Assembly (NCBI GenBank): GCA_002315495.1
Contig: DCGJ01000072.1
Coordinates: forward strand, 2,130-19,641
Source: Lachnoclostridium sp. UBA1781
GTDB taxonomy: Bacteria; Bacillota; Clostridia; Lachnospirales; Lachnospiraceae
Reading direction: 5' to 3'
Length of the DNA stretch: 17,512 nucleotides
The notes under the pieces are model-generated. The model did no database searches, was not told where the DNA came from, and saw nothing but the letters and a program-made list of their open reading frames with translations. The translations under genes and the position numbers were made by a program. Of the stretch, positions 1 to 5,154 are shown piece after piece. Each line of letters starts with the position of its first letter. Position 1 is the stretch's first letter.

Positions 1-684
1 GAGCAGAATAAAAAACGGAAGAATCAAAAACAGCGCGAGGAAGCCCGGAAGGTATTCCAGGGCCAATCGGATGCCCCAAATCTGTACCGCAAGAGCAGAC
101 AGAATCAGTGCAGCACACGCAAAAAACTGCTTTCTCTTCACAAGCAATAGCAGGGAAATGCCCATCAAAAACAGGATGAAACCGAACATGATATTCTTAA
201 TTCCTGCCACATCCGTGATGAGCAGAAGCGGTCGAATGAACACTGCGCTTCCATGCCAGTATCGGGAGTAATCCTTGTTCGGCTCCGGGCTCGACGCCAC
301 TGCCGTTGCAAAGCCGGTACTGTCGCGATGCTGCTTTCCGGAGAACTGTGCATTTGGCGTCTCATCATCGTAATAATACATCGTGTTAAGAACGGGTGCC
401 TTGTGATTATCCACACCCATATACCAGCAGACATTCATCAGAATAACATCCGCATAATTGTCACGAATGTAAGCCAATTGCTCGCCCTTCGTGCGCTCAA
501 ATGCGTCCCTCTCCAGAAAGTACTCCACACTCTTTTCCATGTTCGCACGAAGCTTCTCATTCGGAATCTGACATACAGCCCATAAAAGTCCCCAAAGGGC
601 TCCCAGTGTCAGTACAAATACGCCCAGATACAGAAGGGCATTTGCCAGGATTGATGCAATTTTTCCTTTTTTCTCTTTCTCCAT
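1..684 (-). CDS. Multi-spanning membrane protein, C-terminus cut by window edge
   Basis: The open frame runs without a stop from an ATG at 684 to the window edge, giving 228 residues with no C-terminus. An AAGGAG sits 5 bases before the ATG. There is a basic N-terminus (MEKEKKGK) and a membrane helix at about residues 12-36. A region of about 120 polar residues follows that is probably extracytoplasmic and includes Y-W-H-G at 142-145 and R-P-L-L at 151-154. Further helices lie at about 163-182, 186-206 and 210-228. It is the last visible gene of a minus-strand run, 17 bases after the zinc-ribbon gene, so probably co-transcribed with the GT2-GtrA gene. I do not recognise the family. An envelope or polysaccharide role is only suggested by the glycosyltransferase neighbour. 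Confidence 0.8.
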   Translation of the reverse strand, partial: MEKEKKGKIASILANALLYLGVFVLTLGALWGLLWAVCQIPNEKLRANMEKSVEYFLERDAFERTKGEQLAYIRDNYADVILMNVCWYMGVDNHKAPVLNTMYYYDDETPNAQFSGKQHRDSTGFATAVASSPEPNKDYSRYWHGSAVFIRPLLLITDVAGIKNIMFGFILFLMGISLLLLVKRKQFFACAALILSALAVQIWGIRLALEYLPGFLALFLILPFFILL

Positions 685-701
685 AAATGCTCCTTGTCGC
701 T

Positions 702-1199
702 TTACTTTCCCCATCCTTCAAACACGGAGGTTTCTACAAAACTTCCCCCGCCGAGATCCGTAAGATCTATGGTCCAAACCACTTTCTTCAGCTGGTCTTT
801 CTTCTGAATCTCCATGCGCCCAGGCCTGAATCTCACTGTTCTGATAAATGTCGACACGGTCTCCGTCGTTATAGGACTCCAGATAAAAGTAAACCAGCTT
901 ATAATTCTCCTGGTCTTCCACCAGGTCATCCAGATAGATCGTCGGGATTGCCTTGTGGGCTGTTGGATGGCTTTTTGCCCCTGTCCTCCGCCCGGAAGGT
1001 TTGCGGGCAGTTCCGTCTGCCCTTCCTCATGCAATTCCTCGCTCGGTTCCATCACCGGTGCTTCCTGCCACAGCGCTTCCATGCCCGGAGCGTTCTGAGA
1101 CTCTGACTCCAGTGTCAAAAAAACATGTCCACAGTTTTTACAGGTCTTATCGAAAATGCCCTTCTTCCCGCCGCAGACCTGGCAATAAATATTTGCCAT
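702..1199 (-). CDS. Zinc-ribbon protein with two apparent compensating frameshifts
   Basis: The frame starting at 1199 is open for 165 codons and has GGAGAG upstream. Residues 6-23 carry C-x2-C and C-x2-C pairs (Cys6, Cys9, Cys20, Cys23), a short zinc ribbon. An acidic linker follows to about residue 76. Between about 803 and 971 the open frame turns into Arg/Trp-rich shadow-like sequence, while a neighbouring frame reads like normal protein (KAIPTIYLDDLVEDQENYK, then YNDGDRVDIYQNSEIQAW). The original frame regains good codons from about 800 to the stop (for example VWTIDLTDLGGGSFVETS). The simplest reading is one indel near 960-976, where a run of five T lies on the plus strand, and a compensating one near 795-815. 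The real product would then mix both frames at about the same length. Function is unknown. The protein may be real with a scrambled middle, or the sequence may contain errors. Confidence 0.65.
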   Translation of the reverse strand: MANIYCQVCGGKKGIFDKTCKNCGHVFLTLESESQNAPGMEALWQEAPVMEPSEELHEEGQTELPANLPGGGQGQKAIQQPTRQSRRSIWMTWWKTRRIISWFTFIWSPITTETVSTFIRTVRFRPGRMEIQKKDQLKKVVWTIDLTDLGGGSFVETSVFEGWGK

Positions 1200-1229
1200 A
1201 GTTATCTACTCTCCAACCAAAATAACCGA

Positions 1230-1565
1230 CTAACGATAACGCACCGTGTCCCAAAGAGGCTTCTGCTCCTCGTACTGTGCGTTAATATACTCCGCCACCG
1301 CCACCAGATCCTCTTCGAAGAAATTTCCTACTCTCTCCGGGAAGGACCGGTATTGCTTCAGCTCCGCATTTGTCTTCTCAAAATTAAGCGGTCCCGGCCA
1401 AAGACATACCTCAAAATGGTACAGCTTCTTCGGCTTCGCCTCGCTTCCCTCCGGCAGCTCCTCGTCTCGAATCTTGCCGGTCACCATATAACACATGCCC
1501 TGAATACTTCCCTTAAACGGACTCTTTTTATAAAAATCAAGCGCCAGTAAATCACTTCGTTGCAT
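1230..1565 (-). CDS. Conserved-looking hypothetical protein, 111 aa
   Basis: The ATG at 1565 has AAAGGAG 8 bases upstream. The product is soluble and compact with no signal peptide or membrane helix: an N-terminal LLALDFYKKSPFKGSIQGM, a central YHFEVCLWPGPLNFEK, and a C-terminal helix ending near WDTVRYR. Codon use matches its neighbours. It lies 91 bases after the GT2-GtrA gene and 30 bases before the zinc-ribbon gene, so it is probably an internal cistron of the same unit. I do not recognise the family and assign no function. Confidence 0.75.
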   Translation of the reverse strand: MQRSDLLALDFYKKSPFKGSIQGMCYMVTGKIRDEELPEGSEAKPKKLYHFEVCLWPGPLNFEKTNAELKQYRSFPERVGNFFEEDLVAVAEYINAQYEEQKPLWDTVRYR

Positions 1566-1620
1566 CGCAAATGCTCCTTTCTCTTAACGGTTCAAGCCGC
1601 ATTTACCATAGGATAACACA

Positions 1621-1648
1621 GACCAAGGGGCGAAAATGTCCCTTGGTC
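1621..1648 (-). other. Intercistronic hairpin after the GT2-GtrA gene
   Basis: GACCAAGGG at 1621-1629 and CCCTTGGTC at 1640-1648 form a perfect 9-bp stem with a 10-base loop, 8 bases past the GT2-GtrA stop. On the minus strand the stem is followed by TGTGTTATCC rather than a run of T. It is therefore a poor intrinsic terminator and more likely a partial terminator or an RNA-stability or processing hairpin. Confidence 0.55.
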
Positions 1649-1656
1649 CGAATTCA

Positions 1657-2784
1657 TTAATTCTTTTTCTTGAAAATGAACAGCTTCTGCACGCGGAAAT
1701 TGATGACAAAGATGATCAGATCCACCAGGCACTTTGCGAGGGTCGAGTTCCAGTGCAGGTACTTTACGAGCAGGCTGATGCCGATGGAGGACAGGATAAC
1801 GGAGACGATACATAGGATAACGTACTCCACAAACATTCGTTTTCCGCTTCGGTTCGCTTCCGAGAACACCAGCGCCTTATTCAGTGCATAATTATAGACG
1901 GACGACAGAATTCTTGCCGAAATGTTGCAGGCAAAGATAGTAACCGTCGCCGCCGAAATCGTGCGTCCGAGCACGGACAGTCCGAAGTCCAACACCAGAT
2001 ACTGGGAGATCCACCAGAACAGGAACACCTCCAGAATAAAGGACGTCAGTGCAACAAAGATATACTTGAAGAACTGTCCGAACAGCACCTTGTAGATTCG
2101 AATCGAGTCACGAACCGGATGAAAATGCGAGCCCTCATTGTTGTTCTCGTACACCGTGGCAATCGTCATTTCTTCAATCTTGAAGCCATTATGCACGGCG
2201 CAAATCAATACGTTCGTCTCATACTCGTAGCGCTCGCCGTCAATGTCGAGCAGGTCATACAATGCCTCATTTGTAAATGCTCGAAGTCCCGTCTGGGTAT
2301 CCGAAATATCCTTACCGAACAAAAAGCGGAACAACACGCGGGTCAGCTGATTGCCGTAACGGCTCTTAAACGGCACGTGCGCCTCTTTAAAGTTACGGCA
2401 TCCGACAATCATGGTCTTTCCGGTCTTCTTTCCGAGCTCCTCGTCGAGGCGAATGACATCTTCAGCCAAATGCTGCCCATCGGAATCTGCGGTCACAATG
2501 CCCTTGTATCCTTTGTAAAGCGTTTCGTGCTCGGCCAGATAGAAATTCTGCCCGTTCTTCAGGCCACGTCCCTTACCATAGTTCTTCGCGTGAGTGAGCA
2601 CCTTTACAGAAGCTCCGTTCACGCCGTCCATGCGACGCAGCGCCTCGAAAATCGGCTGTCGGTCGTCGTGGCTGCCATCATTTACAATAATCACCGGAAA
2701 TCCTTCCGCCACCAGGCTTTGAACATAAGCCGGCAGACGATCGTCCGGATCCAATGTCGGAATTAACACAACACCATTACGCAT
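1657..2784 (-). CDS. GT2 family glycosyltransferase with C-terminal GtrA-like membrane domain
   Basis: The 375-aa product has two parts. Residues 1 to about 230 are a GT-A fold of the dolichol-phosphate-mannose-synthase type. They include V-N-D-G at 34-37, the metal-binding D-S-D at 100-102 in TADSDGQH, and D-T-Q-T-G-L-R at 162-168. Residues about 239-375 hold four predicted membrane helices typical of GtrA/DPMS-like flippase-associated domains, ending in a basic tail (FIFKKKN). Such fusions usually transfer a sugar from a nucleotide donor to undecaprenyl phosphate at the membrane for envelope glycosylation. The acceptor and sugar here cannot be told. The ATG at 2784 has GGGAG 10 bases upstream and its own promoter. 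It is the first gene of the leftward unit. Confidence 0.92.
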   Translation of the reverse strand: MRNGVVLIPTLDPDDRLPAYVQSLVAEGFPVIIVNDGSHDDRQPIFEALRRMDGVNGASVKVLTHAKNYGKGRGLKNGQNFYLAEHETLYKGYKGIVTADSDGQHLAEDVIRLDEELGKKTGKTMIVGCRNFKEAHVPFKSRYGNQLTRVLFRFLFGKDISDTQTGLRAFTNEALYDLLDIDGERYEYETNVLICAVHNGFKIEEMTIATVYENNNEGSHFHPVRDSIRIYKVLFGQFFKYIFVALTSFILEVFLFWWISQYLVLDFGLSVLGRTISAATVTIFACNISARILSSVYNYALNKALVFSEANRSGKRMFVEYVILCIVSVILSSIGISLLVKYLHWNSTLAKCLVDLIIFVINFRVQKLFIFKKKN

Positions 2785-2823
2785 AAAAGAATAACTCCCT
2801 TAACCTAGATATATAACAGAATT

Positions 2824-2852
2824 ATATTATCGCATTTTCCCACGCTTTTCAA
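2824..2852 (-). promoter_or_regulatory. Sigma-A type promoter for the GT2-GtrA unit
   Basis: On the minus strand TTGAAA (2847-2852) and TAATAT (2824-2829) are separated by 17 bases, about 40 bases before the ATG at 2784. It lies back to back with the mannanase promoter about 50 bases away. Confidence 0.7.
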
Positions 2853-2897
2853 CTTAACTTTTTCGATAAAGAATAGGTTTCTTTTATCCTGCGTTTA

Positions 2898-2927
2898 TTG
2901 ACACATGGTTTATGCGGATGCTATAGT
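2898..2927 (+). promoter_or_regulatory. Sigma-A type promoter for the mannanase gene
   Basis: A perfect TTGACA (2898-2903) and TATAGT (2922-2927) are separated by 18 bases. They lead to an untranslated leader of about 85 bases before the ATG at 3017. The palindrome immediately after the -10 box suggests this promoter is repressed by a protein bound near the start site. Confidence 0.75.
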
Positions 2928-2928
2928 G

Positions 2929-2943
2929 AAATGGTACCCATTT
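2929..2943. promoter_or_regulatory. Palindromic operator candidate at the mannanase start site
   Basis: AAATGG-TAC-CCATTT is a perfect 15-bp dyad starting one base after the -10 box, so it covers the expected transcription start. A second GGTACC lies 36 bases further on (2969-2974) without the same flanks. This position is typical of an operator for a sugar-responsive repressor of the LacI or GntR kind. No such regulator is encoded in the window, so its identity is unknown. Confidence 0.5.
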
Positions 2944-2986
2944 TCATTATCAGCGCGTAATTATCGAGGGTACCAGAATAGTTTAT

Positions 2987-3001
2987 GGAGCATTTTGCTC
3001 C
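2987..3001 (+). other. Small hairpin just upstream of the mannanase ribosome-binding site
   Basis: GGAGCA-TTT-TGCTCC is a perfect 6-bp stem with a 3-base loop. It ends 6 bases before the GGGAG that serves the ATG at 3017. The left arm contains GGAG, so an open form could act as a decoy ribosome-binding site. It may also stabilise the 5' end. A functional role is conjecture. Confidence 0.4.
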
Positions 3002-3016
3002 GGAATGGGAGACAAT

Positions 3017-4117
3017 ATGAAGAGAATCCTTTCTATGCTTCTCCTTCTTACCCTTCTTGCAGGCCTGGTGGCATGCGGAAGCGAGGGGACAAGCAGCGTC
3101 GCACCGACGAATGCGACTACCGATGGTGAGGCAGGCACCGAGACCGGTGCCGTTACCGATTCCGGCGAATTCAGCCTGGAGAATTACACCATCGACCTAA
3201 CCAATCATTTGACCAATGAAAATGCGACCGATGCAGCCAAGGCAGTGTACAATTTCATCGCCGATGTGGAAGGCCGCTACATCATTTCCGGTCAGCAGGA
3301 GTCGCCAAATGCGAACTCTCCGGAGATTACCGATATCTTTAAGATTGCCGGAACAACCCCTGTCATTCGCGGCTTCGACTTCATTAACGACGACTTTGAC
3401 GGCGTTGTAATGAGAGCGAAAAGCTGGTGGGAGGTAGGCGGACTGGTATCCATCTGCTGGCATATGGGAACGCCGCCGGATGGTGTCGGCTATGATTCCT
3501 CCAAGGGCAAATTCGCACTCCACAAGGCACTTCAGGAGGGCACGGAAGAGCACGACCAGCTGATGGCTTACCTTGACATGGCCGTACCTGCCTTAAAGGA
3601 GCTTCAGGATGCAGGCATCGCTGTTTTGTGGAGACCGTTCCACGAGGCTGACGGCGCATGGTTCTGGTGGGGCAAATCGGGTGCCGAGGACTTCGTTGCC
3701 CTTTGGAAGCTGATGTACAATTACTACACCAACGATTGTGGACTGAACAATTTGATTTGGGTCTGCGGTCTTTCCTCTTACGCATTTCGAAATGCGGACT
3801 GGTATCCGGGCGATGACTATGTTGACATCCTCGGTGCCGACATCTATGCAAGCAACCACGATTCTCAGGAAGGTCTTTACAAAGGTGTTAAAGCAATTTC
3901 CGAGAACAAGATTATTGCACTCCACGAGTGCGGTCTGATTCCGGATCCTGATGTATTAGTCGCAGACGGCGTAAAATGGAGCTGGTTCCTGACCTGGACC
4001 TCCACCTATCTTCATAAGAACACCGATGAAGAAATCAAGGCGTACTACACCAACGATTATGTACTGGCGATGAACCGCATGCCGAATATTACCGAGCAGC
4101 TTGCGGCGCTGAAGTAA
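3017..4117 (+). CDS. GH26 beta-mannanase, secreted lipoprotein
   Basis: This start was chosen because GGGAG lies 5 bases upstream and it gives a clean lipoprotein signal (MKRILSMLLLLTLLAGLVAC, lipobox cysteine 20). An in-frame ATG at 3005 overlaps that ribosome-binding site. After a Ser/Thr/Ala-rich linker to about residue 55 comes a full glycoside hydrolase family 26 barrel. It has RYIISGQQES near the start, SICWHMGTPPDG in the middle, W-R-P-F-H-E with the expected acid/base Glu210, and H-E-C-G with the expected nucleophile Glu304. At 366 aa it is the usual size for one catalytic domain with no carbohydrate-binding module. It should sit on the outer face of the membrane and cut beta-1,4-mannan or glucomannan. 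A different GH26 specificity, such as mixed-linkage glucan, cannot be excluded. It is transcribed alone. Confidence 0.93.
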   Translation: MKRILSMLLLLTLLAGLVACGSEGTSSVAPTNATTDGEAGTETGAVTDSGEFSLENYTIDLTNHLTNENATDAAKAVYNFIADVEGRYIISGQQESPNANSPEITDIFKIAGTTPVIRGFDFINDDFDGVVMRAKSWWEVGGLVSICWHMGTPPDGVGYDSSKGKFALHKALQEGTEEHDQLMAYLDMAVPALKELQDAGIAVLWRPFHEADGAWFWWGKSGAEDFVALWKLMYNYYTNDCGLNNLIWVCGLSSYAFRNADWYPGDDYVDILGADIYASNHDSQEGLYKGVKAISENKIIALHECGLIPDPDVLVADGVKWSWFLTWTSTYLHKNTDEEIKAYYTNDYVLAMNRMPNITEQLAALK

Positions 4118-4129
4118 CGCCAAATATAA

Positions 4130-4227
4130 CGCCTAACGCAACGCCGGCAGTTTCGGTAGGGAGGGCTGGGCGACCGCTGGGCGCCTAACGCAACGCCGGC
4201 AGTTTCGGTAGGGAGGGCTGGGCGACC
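4130..4227. repeat. Tandem 46-bp direct repeat, two copies at a 52-bp period
   Basis: The segment from CGCCTAACGCAACGCC to GGGCTGGGCGACC occurs identically at 4130-4175 and 4182-4227, separated by GCTGGG. It is GC-rich compared with the surrounding DNA. The second copy is also the left arm of the large palindrome, so the first copy is an extra arm that could compete for the same pairing partner. Confidence 0.9.
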
Positions 4228-4388
4228 TGTTAACTCACTCCGGGGCCGCTCTCGCTTAGTTGCTTCACGTAGCAGTGCTAAACTCGGCTTTGCCTCGCTA
4301 AGCACTGACGGAAGCAAATGCCCCTGCGTGAGAACAGGTCATCCCAGCCCGTCACTGAAGATGTCAGCGTTGCTTTAGGTGATACCAG
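4182..4388. repeat. Imperfect palindrome of about 200 bp (long stem-loop)
   Basis: The left arm from 4182 matches the reverse complement of the sequence ending near 4388 with small gaps. CGCCTAACGCAACGC pairs with GCGTTGCTTTAGGTG, GGGCTGGG with CCCAGCCC, GACCTGTT with AACAGGTC, CTCAC with GTGAG, CGGGG with CCCCTG, and AGTGCT with AGCACT. The centre is GGC-TTT-GCC near 4286-4294. Transcribed from either strand it should form a long, bulged hairpin. It could be a miniature inverted-repeat element, a relic of a mobile element, or a structured RNA. No transposase and no clear target-site duplication are visible. Confidence 0.75.
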
Positions 4389-4485
4389 GGTGCACAAGGT
4401 GGCTACTCCAACGATATACAGCGTTGTCCTAGGAGGTTATTGGGCTGGTTCAAACCACGTAAACTAGACATAAACAGTATTTCTT

Positions 4486-4530
4486 TAGGCGAGACGAGTG
4501 GAATTCCGCTTGGCTCGCCTATTATTTTGT
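4486..4530 (+). terminator. Terminator-like hairpin downstream of the mannanase region
   Basis: TAGGCGAG (4486-4493) and CTCGCCTA (4514-4521) form a perfect outer stem. The interior is itself nearly palindromic around GGAATTCC, giving about 17 paired bases with two G-T pairs and one mismatch. TTATTTTGTT follows. It could end plus-strand transcripts that pass through the long palindrome. It lies 369 bases past the mannanase stop, unusually far for that gene alone. Confidence 0.5.
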
Positions 4531-4545
4531 TAAACCCTCGGATTG

Positions 4546-5069
4546 GAATGCTACGACGACTGGGTGGTATTCAGAGCATGATGATTTCTGCTGCCCGAAT
4601 ACCACAAGGAATGAATGGTATTCACAAGAACAAGACTTCCAGACTCCTGAATACCGTAGGGATCGGATGGTATTCAGAGTTAAGAAGTTTCTCGCTAGCT
4701 GAATACCACGAGCTCGATCTGGTATTCAGAATTAAGAGGTTTCTCGCTGCCTGAATACCACAAGCGCAATCTGGTATTCAGAATGACAGGATTCCCCGGT
4801 TCCTGAATACCGATGGGATTGAATGGTATTCAAAACGAGAGAGGTTCTTGTTACATGAATACCGCAGGGCCCCAACGGTATTCAGAAGAGGGATTATCCG
4901 ACTACTTGAATACCACAACGACCGATTGGTATTCAGAACAGCAGTTTTCGCAACTACTGAATACCACAACGACTGGTTGGTATTCATGACCAGAAGTTTT
5001 CGCAACTACCGAATACCACAAGAGCAATATGGTATTCAAGATTAAGAATTTTCTCGCTAGCTGAATACC
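4546..5069. repeat. Ten-unit array of alternating inverted heptamers, 51-52 bp period
   Basis: GGTATTC starts at 4566, 4617, 4669, 4721, 4773, 4825, 4877, 4928, 4979 and 5031. GAATACC starts at 4597, 4649, 4701, 4753, 4805, 4857, 4908, 4959, 5011 and 5063. Every GAATACC is followed by exactly 13 bases before the next GGTATTC. Every GGTATTC is followed by 24 or 25 bases before the next GAATACC. A degenerate GAATGCT at 4546 is in phase and looks like a decayed eleventh half-site. Heptamers are invariant in all ten units while intervening bases vary widely, with 25-mers tending to be purine-rich on the left and pyrimidine-rich on the right. This may be a phased protein-binding array or a tandem structured RNA. 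It is not a gene, because the 52-bp period breaks any reading frame. Confidence 0.95.
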
Positions 5070-5070
5070 A

Positions 5071-5107
5071 CAACAAAAAGAACGATGGTCGAAACCATCG
5101 TTCTTTT
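5071..5107 (-). terminator. Strong intrinsic terminator, bidirectional
   Basis: AAAAGAACGATGGT (5076-5089) and ACCATCGTTCTTTT (5094-5107) form a perfect 14-bp stem with a CGAA loop. On the minus strand it is followed by TTTTTGTTG and lies 47 bases beyond the stop of the wall-protein gene, which it should terminate. On the plus strand it ends the heptamer array, seven bases after the last GAATACC. Confidence 0.92.
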
Positions 5108-5154
5108 GAATCTCTCAAATTATTGTTTGTGCCATCAATGCACCAAAGCCAAAA

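Larger units (their letters stand above)
4118..5154. other. 1-kb gene-free repeat region between convergent genes
   Basis: I see no credible gene here. The short open frames show repeat-derived peptides and no conserved motifs. From left to right it holds a tandem 46-bp direct repeat, a large imperfect palindrome, a spacer (4389-4485) with a small hairpin-forming CAACG/CGTTG pair, a terminator-like hairpin, a ten-unit heptamer array, and a strong bidirectional terminator. The components are listed separately. Confidence 0.8.

Noticed and set aside
960..980. Programmed ribosomal frameshift at the five-A run of the zinc-ribbon gene
   Set aside because: The codons CAA-AAA do not make a canonical X-XXY-YYZ slippery site, and a second frame change would still be needed downstream.
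4441..4462. tRNA gene suggested by GGTTCAAACC
   Set aside because: The motif resembles a T-loop, but no acceptor stem, anticodon arm or D-arm can be placed around it.
4440..4754. 104-aa open frame with AGGAGG a few bases upstream of a TTG
   Set aside because: It runs into the heptamer array, whose 52-bp period shifts frame at every unit. The peptide has no consistent character, so the Shine-Dalgarno-like AGGAGG is probably chance.
4778..5005. 75-aa minus-strand open frame with repeated NTNRSLWYS
   Set aside because: The apparent peptide repeat arises only where neighbouring units happen to be 51 bp apart. It disappears where the period is 52.
4546..5069. CRISPR array
   Set aside because: Only heptamers at the ends of each 27-bp block are conserved while the 13 bases between them vary. 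The putative spacers resemble each other (units 3, 4 and 10; units 8 and 9), and no cas gene is present.
4546..5069. Integron attC array
   Set aside because: There are no cassettes or open frames between sites, no integrase and no core GTT sites. Spacing is far too uniform.
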